From Gammaproteobacteria bacterium (GTDB lineage Bacteria; Pseudomonadota; Gammaproteobacteria; UBA1113), in NCBI GenBank assembly GCA_009885895.1, contig VFJV01000007.1, positions 1 to 34,342 on the forward strand: DNA of 34,342 nucleotides, in the 5' to 3' direction. A program made the position numbers and the translations under genes. Positions 7,162-16,534 of this stretch are shown one piece after another (position 1 is the stretch's first letter; each line of letters opens with the position of its first letter). The notes under the pieces were generated by a model. That model searched no databases. It was not told the origin of the DNA and saw only the letters and a program-made list of their open reading frames with translations.

Positions 7162-8451
7162 ATGACAACTCAAAACAAACAACCCCATGAATTACGCTCT
7201 TGGCTAGTGTGCATGACGGCCGCTTCTTTTTTTCTATATGAATTTATACAAATGCTGTGTTTAAATTCTATGAGCAGCGATATCATCAGCGCGTTTCACA
7301 TCAACGCCACGCAGTTGGGTTGGTTGTCTTCCGTCTATTTTATCTCGAATGTCTTGTTTTTATTCCCCGCAGGGCAATTAATCGATCGCTTTTCCGTAAA
7401 ACGCTTAATCTTATTCTCTCTAGCCTTGTGCATTACCGGTACCGCTTTATTTTCGCAAACCGAGCAATTTTCGATGGCCTTGTTTTTTAGATTTATCACC
7501 GGCATAGGCAGCGCGTTTTGCTTTTTATGCAGCATGCGCTTGGCTTCGCGCTGGTTTTTACCGCACCGCATGGCATTGGTTAGCGGCAGCATAGTCACCA
7601 TGGCCATGTTAGGCGGCTGGATAGCACAGGCCCCTTTTGCCAGTTTGGTTTCTTTAGTCGGCTGGCGAAACGCTATGTTATTTGATGCGGCCTTTGGCAT
7701 ACTATTATGGCTAGGCATAGCCTTGATAGTCCGCGAATATCCGCCCGAAGCGCTGCGTACGTATGAAAACGATCACACCCAATTACACCGCTTAGGCTGG
7801 GTCAGCAGCATGAAAAAAGCCTATGGACGCAAACAAAATTGGCTCTGCGGTATTTATACCGACTTCATGAATTTACCTATTTTTTTATTAGGCGGTTTAT
7901 GGGGTGGTTTGTATTTAATGCAAATTCAACATTTGCCTAAAATCTTGGCCACACACGTTTCAGGTATGTTATTTTTAGGCACTATCATTGGCGCGCCTTT
8001 AGTCGGTTTTATTTCTGATAAATTATCCTGTAGAAAATTGCCTATGTGGATAGGTGCTATCCTTTCTTTTTTGTTGATTTTAATGCTCATTTATTTACAA
8101 TTGAATGCAACGACGTTAAGCGTTATTTTCTTTTTATTGGGTTTAAGCACCAGCACGCAAGTATTAAGTTATCCTACAGTAACCGAAAGCAATCCGCATG
8201 CCTTAACGGCGATGTCGGTCAGTGTGGTGTCTTTTTGCGTGATCAGCGGCGGCGCCATGTTCGAGCCTTTGTTCGGCTGGTTAATGGATTTAAAATGGGA
8301 CCAAACCGTACACAACGGCTTGAATGTGTATAGCAATGCCGATCTACACCGCGGCCTATTGATTATGCCCGTTGCGTTTTTAGTGGCCGGTTTAATGCTA
8401 ATGGGGATCCGCGAAACTTTTTGTAAATTGTTTGTGGAAGAAACGCCTTAA
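7162..8451 (+). CDS. MFS transporter, Pht/FPT-like (second of a tandem pair)
   Basis: A 429-residue paralogue of the preceding permease. It shares 'FFLYEFIQML', 'AFHINATQLGWLSS', 'FPAGQLIDRFSVKRLIL', 'FITGIGSAFCFLCSMRLASRWF', 'MAMLGGW' and the mid-protein 'LTNLP/FMNLP...GGLWG' segment. About 12 membrane helices are expected, and the protein ends in a short cytoplasmic tail. It has its own ribosome site (TTGGAG) and is probably co-transcribed with its neighbour. The two proteins have clearly diverged, so they may carry different substrates. The TAA stop shares bases with the stop of the convergent gene (TTAA at 8448-8451). Confidence 0.85.
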   Translation: MTTQNKQPHELRSWLVCMTAASFFLYEFIQMLCLNSMSSDIISAFHINATQLGWLSSVYFISNVLFLFPAGQLIDRFSVKRLILFSLALCITGTALFSQTEQFSMALFFRFITGIGSAFCFLCSMRLASRWFLPHRMALVSGSIVTMAMLGGWIAQAPFASLVSLVGWRNAMLFDAAFGILLWLGIALIVREYPPEALRTYENDHTQLHRLGWVSSMKKAYGRKQNWLCGIYTDFMNLPIFLLGGLWGGLYLMQIQHLPKILATHVSGMLFLGTIIGAPLVGFISDKLSCRKLPMWIGAILSFLLILMLIYLQLNATTLSVIFFLLGLSTSTQVLSYPTVTESNPHALTAMSVSVVSFCVISGGAMFEPLFGWLMDLKWDQTVHNGLNVYSNADLHRGLLIMPVAFLVAGLMLMGIRETFCKLFVEETP

Positions 8452-10628
8452 TTATTTTTCGGCCCACTTTGGCTTTTATTAGCAGCATCGGCCTCTTTGC
8501 TCGGCCCAGGTTTGCCATCGGTGCCCTTCCCCTTCGGTTGTATCATCTCTTTATTTTCTGCGTCCTTTTGTCTAGGCAAAACGGCATCAAGCACTTTCAT
8601 AGCCAATTCTGCTAAAGTCGTTACGGCCCTACCTATACTCTTTCCAGCCACCTGCATATCTTCCTTTAATTTTGGACGCGTATCCTCATTTTTAAGCACG
8701 GAAATAATATAAGTGCTCAACTCTTTCTTGCTGGTATCCTCTTCTTTTGCAAACCACTTTGTAGACTCGTAATGACCCTTCCCCTCTAGAGTAGGGGTTA
8801 TCCCTTTGTCCAAGGCCTCTTTAAAGGCCAGCTTTTTAGTGTCAGCATTCAATATTTTGATGCGAATATCCTTACACTCGGCTTTTTCTAGCACGCCTAA
8901 GACATCTTTCACGCCTTGTTGATAGCCTTCGTCGGTAGTCGCTCTAATGTTGATCTTAAAGCCACCGCCATTATCCGGAAGGATCGCTGCGCTGTAAGGC
9001 GGTGTTTCGCCGTCGTCTACAATCGGTGTTAGGGTGCCGCCGTCTGTCTCATTGGCTTTATACTTCAGATTTAATTTTTCTAGCCCACCCTCATCCCTCA
9101 GCACGCCCCGAAGATCTTGCATGCCCTGAGTCGCCCTGAGTTGATCTCCATGTATCGCGCGGTTGAGCGATCTTTTGGCATACAAGAGTGCACTGTTTAA
9201 ATTTTTAAGTGCGCCTTTATCTTTAGGATTGTTTAGGCCATTTTGTATGTTGGTTATCAGCTTTTCTTTTTTTTCTGCTGAAATTCCTGTGCTATTTTGA
9301 ATCTCCCTTGTGGCAATCTCGGCAGCCTTTTGAATTTCGTCGGTCTTAAGGAGCGTTCCTGAATCCTTAATAGAACCTCGAATACGCTCCATTGCAGCTT
9401 TCAAAGTATTCACTTCTACATCTGAGCTTAACTTAACAATAGCCTTTTCTGAAAGTTCAGACGATTCCGATACCGAAAGTTCTTCAGCAGCAGGGGCAAC
9501 TGCCAGCTCGGGCTCAACTTCTAGCTCGAGCTCAACTTCCGGCTCGGGCTCAACTTCCGGCTCGGGCCCAACTGCCAGCTCAGGCTCAACTATCACTGCC
9601 TCTGATGCTTTTTGCACCAAGCCTTCAGAAGAAAGCGCCTCCAACTCTGCTTGCGTACCCAGCCCCGCTGCCGCCATTTCATTCATCAACTGCGGACGTA
9701 ATTTGTCATCTTTAACCAACACCTCTAAATATTTTTGAGTCTCTTCTTTGGCTTTTTCCGCATTTTCCTTCCTGCTTTCTGCTGCAAATAACGCTATCGA
9801 TCCATACACTCCTTTTTCGCCTAAAATAGGTGTCATGCCCTCGGCTAACGCAATTTTAAGGGCTTTATACGTGCTTTCATCCTTTGCACCACCACCGATG
9901 CCTACCCTCGTAATGCCTGCTGCTTTAAATGTATTGAAGACCTCTTTTAAACCCTCTTCGTAATCCGCGCCTTGAATAATCGCTTTATAACCCGCTTTGC
10001 CATCAGACTTAAATTGCGCTCTATACAAAGGTAGGCTCTCTTTTTCGGTAGCAGGTTTCGTTAAAATAATGCTGCCATCTTCCTTTTGAGTGTATTCCAA
10101 ACCTTTTTCTTTTAAGGCCGCTTCCCCTGTACTAAAAAATTCCTGAAGCTTTTTCCCTTCTTCTGTAGTGACCACAATCCCTTCGCCCCCTAAGTCCATA
10201 AGCCCTTCATCTACAGCAGCTTTTACTTCTAAGTCCATAAGCCCTTCATCTACCGGAGGTTTTTCTTCTACAGCCGGCGCCAATAATTGTGTGGCGTTTT
10301 CTAAGAGCGATGTTAGCGTTACTGTAGGCTCTGCAACAGCCGCCTCGTTAGGGGCACTATTTTTTGCATTGAGCTCTTCTTTGCACCAGGTTAAATACTT
10401 ATTAAGAAATTCTCTGTTTTTTTCATTTCTAAGGTTACTTTGAGCCAATCCCGCAGCTTTTGTTACATTTTCCCGCTGAGCGGCGTCTAATGGGGCCTCG
10501 TTTGTGATCTCCTGAATGACTTCCATAAAAGCGTTTAATTCCTCTGCCTCAATCTCTTCATTGGCCTTCAGGGCACTTACCGCTTGATTAATGAGTCTTA
10601 GTTTAGTTTGATTCGCATTCGTGGCCAT
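8448..10628 (-). CDS. Large acidic protein of unknown function with internal domain duplication
   Basis: 726 residues, with no signal peptide, membrane segment or family motif that I recognise. Residues 1-95 look alpha-helical. Residues 126-146 hold VDEGLMDL twice. Residues about 176-325 and 519-668 are two diverged copies of one alpha/beta-looking domain ('P.Y.A...GYK.II...YEEGLKEV...AGI..V.I' then 'KAL..AL..G.TP.L..KG.Y.S...FA'). Between them are an acidic EPEPEV repeat (347-377) and a helical linker. The C-terminus is polar and low-complexity (K/G/P/S). ATG at 10628 follows AGGAT. Given a likely host-associated lifestyle it could be a secreted effector or a scaffold, but nothing in the sequence proves this. 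Confidence 0.8.
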   Translation of the reverse strand: MATNANQTKLRLINQAVSALKANEEIEAEELNAFMEVIQEITNEAPLDAAQRENVTKAAGLAQSNLRNEKNREFLNKYLTWCKEELNAKNSAPNEAAVAEPTVTLTSLLENATQLLAPAVEEKPPVDEGLMDLEVKAAVDEGLMDLGGEGIVVTTEEGKKLQEFFSTGEAALKEKGLEYTQKEDGSIILTKPATEKESLPLYRAQFKSDGKAGYKAIIQGADYEEGLKEVFNTFKAAGITRVGIGGGAKDESTYKALKIALAEGMTPILGEKGVYGSIALFAAESRKENAEKAKEETQKYLEVLVKDDKLRPQLMNEMAAAGLGTQAELEALSSEGLVQKASEAVIVEPELAVGPEPEVEPEPEVELELEVEPELAVAPAAEELSVSESSELSEKAIVKLSSDVEVNTLKAAMERIRGSIKDSGTLLKTDEIQKAAEIATREIQNSTGISAEKKEKLITNIQNGLNNPKDKGALKNLNSALLYAKRSLNRAIHGDQLRATQGMQDLRGVLRDEGGLEKLNLKYKANETDGGTLTPIVDDGETPPYSAAILPDNGGGFKINIRATTDEGYQQGVKDVLGVLEKAECKDIRIKILNADTKKLAFKEALDKGITPTLEGKGHYESTKWFAKEEDTSKKELSTYIISVLKNEDTRPKLKEDMQVAGKSIGRAVTTLAELAMKVLDAVLPRQKDAENKEMIQPKGKGTDGKPGPSKEADAANKSQSGPKNN
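9499..9588 (-). repeat. 18-bp tandem repeat encoding acidic hexapeptides
   Basis: Five consecutive 18-bp units of the form AACT(T/G)CC(G/A)GCTCGGGCTC lie within the 726-residue gene. They encode repeated E/P/V hexapeptides (EPEPEV and variants EPELAV, ELELEV) at about residues 347-377. The period preserves the frame, so copy-number changes would lengthen or shorten an acidic linker without breaking the gene. Confidence 0.85.
10191..10253 (-). repeat. Pair of 24-bp direct repeats in the same gene
   Basis: Identical 24-bp words (TAAGTCCATAAGCCCTTCAT and four further bases) lie at 10191-10214 and 10230-10253, a 39-bp (13-codon) period. They encode the duplicated VDEGLMDL motif at residues 126-133 and 139-146. 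Identity at the DNA level suggests a recent duplication. Confidence 0.85.
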
Positions 10629-10753
10629 GGTGTATCCTAATAAAAGTCTATGGGCGTATTATACACTAAATAAAGACAGGCACTATTATGGTTTTCTTAA
10701 GACTGTCTAGAAAATGGCGGTCAAATGTTGTGCGGTCTGTTTTTTCGAGCGTC

Positions 10754-11350
10754 CTACAAGGCATCCATTTCGCACTTACATTGCTCTAATTGAAATGCAT
10801 ATAAAGTAGAGCGCGATTGAACCCGCTGAGCATAATTGACTAACCAGGTTTGTTTTTTATACGAACCCCTGGCATAACCACCCCAGCCTTCGTGATACGC
10901 TAAATATTGCCCATAAGCATCGTCATACGCAATACCCAATTTTCGGTGCGACTGATACCCAAACCACCCCACAAAATCTGAAGCATCACCAAAATTATTG
11001 CGCTTGGCACGCCAATTGCCGCTACTTTTCTTATAATCATTCCAGGTTTGATCCAAAGCTTGTGAATAACTATAGGCAGTGGTAGGACGTGACCCCGGAA
11101 AAACCCCTAAAACATACTGGCGAGGTGGCTTAGCTTCTTTCTTAAAAGCCGATTCATGGTACATAATGGCCATTTGCACCCCTATAGGCATACCCCATTT
11201 ATTTTCAGTGGCTTCGGTTGCTCTGTACCAACTTGGAAATTCACGAAATATCGTGCACATATCATCGGGATGAGTAGGCACTCTAGCCGTACACGCTGCC
11301 AGCAATACTATTACAATCAGTGTCGCCGCGCGTTTGAATAGATTTCTCAT
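10754..11350 (-). CDS. Lipoprotein with transglycosylase SLT-like domain
   Basis: A 198-residue predicted lipoprotein. The N-terminus is a lipoprotein signal with lipobox LLAAC and acylated Cys20. The mature part carries the lysozyme-like segment 'GVQMAIMYHESAFK', where Glu66 is the expected catalytic acid. It is followed by 'TTAYSYSQALDQTWNDYK' and 'ASDFVGWFGYQSHRKLGI', in keeping with the SLT transglycosylase fold. It probably cleaves peptidoglycan glycan strands at the inner face of the outer membrane. It starts 1 bp after the glmS stop, so it is the last gene of the glmU-glmS transcript; that pairs cell-wall precursor supply with wall turnover. No clear terminator follows in 10629-10753. 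Confidence 0.8.
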   Translation of the reverse strand: MRNLFKRAATLIVIVLLAACTARVPTHPDDMCTIFREFPSWYRATEATENKWGMPIGVQMAIMYHESAFKKEAKPPRQYVLGVFPGSRPTTAYSYSQALDQTWNDYKKSSGNWRAKRNNFGDASDFVGWFGYQSHRKLGIAYDDAYGQYLAYHEGWGGYARGSYKKQTWLVNYAQRVQSRSTLYAFQLEQCKCEMDAL

Positions 11351-11351
11351 A

Positions 11352-13181
11352 TTACTCCACGGTAACCGATTTGGCTAAATTACGCGGTTGATCCACATCC
11401 GTTCCTTTGATCACCGCAACATGATAAGCCAACAATTGCATGGGAATGCTGTAAATAATAGGGGCAATAAGAGGATGCACTTTAGGTAAATGAAATACCG
11501 TAATGCCTTCTCCCGTATTCAGATGATTATGCTCTTCAGCAAACACAGTCAGCTGACCACCCCGTGCGCGTACTTCTTGCAAATTAGAAGACAATTTTTC
11601 AAACAGTTGATCCCCTGGTGCCACGGCAAACACAGGCATGTTTTTATCCACCAAAGCCAAGGGCCCATGTTTTAATTCGCCTGCCGCATAGGATTCCGCA
11701 TGAATATAAGAAATTTCTTTTAATTTTAAAGCCCCTTCCATCGCAATAGGATAGGACGCACCTCGCCCTAAAAACAAAGCATGCTCTTTATCGGCAAGTT
11801 TGGGCGCAAATTGTTGAATAGCCAAGTCTATTTTCAGTGTCTCTAAAACCAATTGGGGTAATTGTAAAATTGCTTTGATTAAGCTTTGCTCTACATCATC
11901 TGCTAAACCGCGTTTTTTTGCCAACACCATCGTTAGTAGCAATAAACCCACCAATTGCGTGGTAAACGCTTTGGTAGATGCCACGCCAACTTCTATACCC
12001 GCACGTGTCATAAACACCAAATCGGCCATGCGTACCATGGTGCTTTCTGCCACATTACAAATAACCAGTGTCGCTACATACCCTAAGCCCTTCGCTTGCG
12101 TTAAGGCCGCTAGCGTGTCGGCAGTTTCACCTGATTGTGACAATACAATAAATAACGTGTTCGGTGCAATGACCTTTTTGCGGTAACGAAACTCGCTGGC
12201 AATTTCAACCTGGCAAGCTATACCCGCCCATTCTTCCAACCAATAGCGGGCCACTAGCCCTGCATGATAACTCGTACCGCACGCCACTATTTGAATGTGT
12301 TCTACCGTGTCAAACAATGCATTGGCTTTTTCACCAAAGGCTTCGGCATAAACATGTTTCCCAGAAAGGCGGCCTTCTAGAGTAGCGCTGATCGCCTGAG
12401 GCTGTTCGTAAATTTCTTTTAACATAAAGTGCCGATAATGACCGCGGGAAATAGCCTCTTCGGCAAGTTGAATTGTTTTAATAGGCCGTTCTACTTTGTT
12501 GCCACTCGCATCATAAATAGTCGCGCCTTCTGCGCTAACATCCGCCATATCGCCTTCTTCTAGAAAAATAAACTGCTTGACAACGCCATTTAAAGCCATG
12601 GCATCAGAAGCTAAAAAGGTTTCACCCTCGCCCAAACCTACCACCAGAGGGCAACCGCAACGCACGCCAATCACCCGGTTTGGCTCGCGCGCGCTCATAA
12701 TTACCAAAGCATAAGCACCGGTTAGCTGCGCCACAACGTCTTTTACAGCAACGTGCAAATCTTTCCCTAAAGACAATTCTTGATGCACTAAATGCACTGC
12801 CGTCTCAGAATCTGTTTCCGATTGCGGGGTATAACCTAAGGCGATGATTTTGTCGCGCAATAGCGCGTAATTTTCAATGATACCATTGTGCACCAAAGCA
12901 ACGTCCTCTCCAGACATATGCGGGTGCGCATTGATCTCACTAGGCTTGCCATGCGTTGCCCAGCGCGTATGCGCAATGCCCGTTTGTCCCAGCACGGGAT
13001 GTTGTAACAATAAAGAGGATAATTGAGAGACTTTTCCTATTGTACGTACACGGTGAATACCCTTGTTCTCAATAACGGCAACCCCTGCTGAATCATAACC
13101 ACGATATTCTAAACGCCTTAATCCTTCTAATAAGATTGGCGTTATGTTTCTGTTTGAAACCCCTGCAACGATACCACACAT
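11352..13181 (-). CDS. glmS: Glutamine-fructose-6-phosphate aminotransferase
   Basis: A 609-residue cytoplasmic enzyme making glucosamine-6-phosphate from fructose-6-phosphate and glutamine, the entry step to UDP-GlcNAc. The N-terminal glutaminase domain begins MCGIVAG, so after Met removal the Cys becomes the catalytic residue. It includes 'HTRWATHG' and 'HNGIIENY'. Two SIS sugar-isomerase domains follow ('ACGTSYHAG', 'SQSGETADTLAAL', 'LGRGASYPIAMEGALKLKE') and the conserved C-terminal 'NLAKSVTVE'. Length is as in E. coli. The ATG directly abuts the TAA of glmU, so translation is probably coupled. No glmS ribozyme is expected or seen. Confidence 0.98.
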   Translation of the reverse strand: MCGIVAGVSNRNITPILLEGLRRLEYRGYDSAGVAVIENKGIHRVRTIGKVSQLSSLLLQHPVLGQTGIAHTRWATHGKPSEINAHPHMSGEDVALVHNGIIENYALLRDKIIALGYTPQSETDSETAVHLVHQELSLGKDLHVAVKDVVAQLTGAYALVIMSAREPNRVIGVRCGCPLVVGLGEGETFLASDAMALNGVVKQFIFLEEGDMADVSAEGATIYDASGNKVERPIKTIQLAEEAISRGHYRHFMLKEIYEQPQAISATLEGRLSGKHVYAEAFGEKANALFDTVEHIQIVACGTSYHAGLVARYWLEEWAGIACQVEIASEFRYRKKVIAPNTLFIVLSQSGETADTLAALTQAKGLGYVATLVICNVAESTMVRMADLVFMTRAGIEVGVASTKAFTTQLVGLLLLTMVLAKKRGLADDVEQSLIKAILQLPQLVLETLKIDLAIQQFAPKLADKEHALFLGRGASYPIAMEGALKLKEISYIHAESYAAGELKHGPLALVDKNMPVFAVAPGDQLFEKLSSNLQEVRARGGQLTVFAEEHNHLNTGEGITVFHLPKVHPLIAPIIYSIPMQLLAYHVAVIKGTDVDQPRNLAKSVTVE

Positions 13182-14561
13182 TTAATTTTCTTCCTCTTTT
13201 TGCGGTCGCTCCCAATTTTCAACAACGACCTGTTGTTTTCTACACAATGTTAATTGATTTTCAGGCACGTCTTTCGTAATGGTTGAACCCGCACCTACAG
13301 TCGCGCCCGCACCTACGGTTACCGGTGCCACCAATTGGGTATCAGAACCAATAAAAACGCGATCGCCAATAATAGTTTGATGTTTATTCACGCCATCATA
13401 ATTACAGGTAATGGTCCCTGCGCCTATATTCACATCCGTGCCTAGTGTTGCATCCCCTATATAGCTTAAATGATTGACCTTTGATCCTACACCCACGGTT
13501 GATTTTTTCACTTCCACAAAATTGCCTATTCCCGCCCGTTCTTTTAGTACCGTTCCTGGACGTAATCTAGCAAAAGGACCTACCGTGCAATTTCTATCAA
13601 TGTGACTGTCTTCAACGATGCAATTTTCTTTAATGATAACGTCATCGCCTATAATAGAATTTCGTATCACCGTATTCGCACCAATCTGCACTCTATCGCC
13701 CAAGCGCACTTTGCCTTCTAATATAACATTAATATCGATAACCACATCCACACCAAACTGAATTACACCACGCAAATCAAAACGATTTGGATCGCGTAAA
13801 GTTAAGCCTTGCAATAATAAGGCTTCGGCTTGAGATCTTTGAAAATAACGCTCTTGTTGTGCCAATTGTTTTTTATCGTTAATACCCTGCGCTTCTTGTG
13901 GATGCTGTAAACGAACGGTAGTCACCGCGCAACCATCCGCCAAAGCCAATGAAGGGAGTTCTGTTAAATAATATTCGCCTTGGGCATTATGGTTGCCCAA
14001 ACGCTGCAACCATTGTTCCATTTGCGTTGTAGGCGCGCACACTATGCCCGTGAAAATTTCCTTAAGACGCAATTCTTCTGGGCTTGCATCTTTTTCTTCG
14101 ACGATACGTAAAAATAGGCCGTTATTATCGCGCAATACTCGCCCCAAACCACAGGGATCCTTAAAATCGGCAACCAACAACGCGGTACCATTTTTAGGGG
14201 TACTTTGTATAACCGCCTGCAAACTATCGCTGGAAATTAAGGGGCCATCGCCAAATAAAATAAGCGTCTTACTGTCGCTTTGCACATGCGGCATCGCTTG
14301 CAAAGCGGCGTGTCCCGTACCCAATTGCTTTTCTTGCACCACCCATTCTACCGGCAAATGCGCTAAAGTAGATTGTATGGTCTCACGCTCATGGCCGCAA
14401 ACAACAATAATTTTTTGAGGGTTTAAACTTAAAGCCGTATTCACGACGCGTTCAAGCAGACTCACATTGGCAATCGTGTGCAAAACCTTAGGAATAGCCG
14501 AGCGCATGCGTTTGCCCTGACCTGCGGCGAGAATAACGATGTTCAAATGTGCATTTGTCAT
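13182..14561 (-). CDS. glmU: Bifunctional N-acetylglucosamine-1-P uridyltransferase / glucosamine-1-P acetyltransferase
   Basis: 459 residues. The N-terminal pyrophosphorylase domain carries 'LAAGQGKRM' at 11-19, 'QLGTGHAA' and 'FGDGPLIS'. From about residue 260 a left-handed beta-helix acetyltransferase domain contains many hexapeptide repeats and 'RPGTVLKERAGIGNFVEVK', 'NHLSYIGDA' and 'NIGAGTITCNYDG'. It performs the last two steps of UDP-GlcNAc synthesis for peptidoglycan and LPS. ATG follows GAGGT. It sits 90 bp after atpC, with a REP-like double hairpin in between, and runs directly into glmS. Confidence 0.98.
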   Translation of the reverse strand: MTNAHLNIVILAAGQGKRMRSAIPKVLHTIANVSLLERVVNTALSLNPQKIIVVCGHERETIQSTLAHLPVEWVVQEKQLGTGHAALQAMPHVQSDSKTLILFGDGPLISSDSLQAVIQSTPKNGTALLVADFKDPCGLGRVLRDNNGLFLRIVEEKDASPEELRLKEIFTGIVCAPTTQMEQWLQRLGNHNAQGEYYLTELPSLALADGCAVTTVRLQHPQEAQGINDKKQLAQQERYFQRSQAEALLLQGLTLRDPNRFDLRGVIQFGVDVVIDINVILEGKVRLGDRVQIGANTVIRNSIIGDDVIIKENCIVEDSHIDRNCTVGPFARLRPGTVLKERAGIGNFVEVKKSTVGVGSKVNHLSYIGDATLGTDVNIGAGTITCNYDGVNKHQTIIGDRVFIGSDTQLVAPVTVGAGATVGAGSTITKDVPENQLTLCRKQQVVVENWERPQKEEEN

Positions 14562-14581
14562 AGTGTGACCTCATAAATATG

Positions 14582-14640
14582 CGTAGAGGCAACCCCCTGT
14601 GGTTGCCCCTCTAGGACAGGCACGGGGGTCTGCCCCTACG
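14582..14640 (-). repeat. REP-like double hairpin between atpC and glmU
   Basis: Two adjacent GC-rich imperfect palindromes: GGCAACC...GGTTGCC and GGCAGACC...GGTCTGCC-type arms around CACGGGGG. It is almost identical, in opposite orientation, to 23422-23481; half of it recurs at 16504-16531. In this position it could stabilise or attenuate the mRNA between the ATP synthase genes and glmU. Confidence 0.8.
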
Positions 14641-14651
14641 TATACGTGAAG

Positions 14652-15068
14652 CTAGTTCTGACGTTTTAACCGCCGTATCACTTCCAAACGTGCCGTCGCT
14701 TCGGCCAATTCCGCCAATACTTCAGCGTAACTCATATCCGCCTTCTTGTCTTTCAATAATTGTTCCGCATGTTGTTTCGCCGCTAAAGCCAAATTTTCAT
14801 CTAAATCGACCGCTCTTTCCACGGCATCGGCTAATACGGTTACTTTGAAAGGTTGAATTTCGGCAAAACCACCTGAAACGTAATAAATTTCTTGTACATC
14901 GCCATTGACTACGCGCACTGGTCCCGGCTTTAATGCTGTCAACAATTGCGCATGGCCAAAGGTAATGCCCAATTCACCCATCATTCCTGGCACAGCAATA
15001 AGCTCGCCTTTACCCGAGAATAATTTAGCTTCTTGGCTAACGATATCGACTTCTATGGTAAATGCCAT
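14652..15068 (-). CDS. atpC: ATP synthase F1 epsilon subunit
   Basis: A 138-residue epsilon subunit of the rotor stalk. It has the N-terminal beta-sandwich ('DIVSQEAKLFSGKGELIAVPGMMGELGI', 'HAQLLTALKPGPVRV', 'YYVSGGFAEIQPFKVTVLADAVERA') and a C-terminal helical hairpin that can inhibit ATP hydrolysis. Length is normal. It is the last atp gene, 17 bp after atpD. Confidence 0.97.
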   Translation of the reverse strand: MAFTIEVDIVSQEAKLFSGKGELIAVPGMMGELGITFGHAQLLTALKPGPVRVVNGDVQEIYYVSGGFAEIQPFKVTVLADAVERAVDLDENLALAAKQHAEQLLKDKKADMSYAEVLAELAEATARLEVIRRLKRQN

Positions 15069-15085
15069 GGCTCATGCACCTTAAA

Positions 15086-16501
<1,416 letters not shown>

Positions 16502-16503
16502 TT

Positions 16504-16531
16504 AGGGCAGGCACGGGGGCCTGCCCCTACG
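16504..16531 (-). repeat. REP-like single hairpin between atpG and atpD
   Basis: GGGCAGGC-ACGGG-GGCCTGCCC forms a strong stem-loop. It matches one half of the double hairpins at 14582-14640 and 23422-23481 (27 of 28 bases against the latter). It begins 3 bp after the atpG stop codon, inside the operon. Confidence 0.8.
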
Positions 16532-16534
16532 ATA

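Noticed and set aside
11352-13300. Possible glmS ribozyme upstream of glmS
   Set aside because: glmS directly abuts glmU with no leader, and the ribozyme is known mainly from Gram-positive bacteria.
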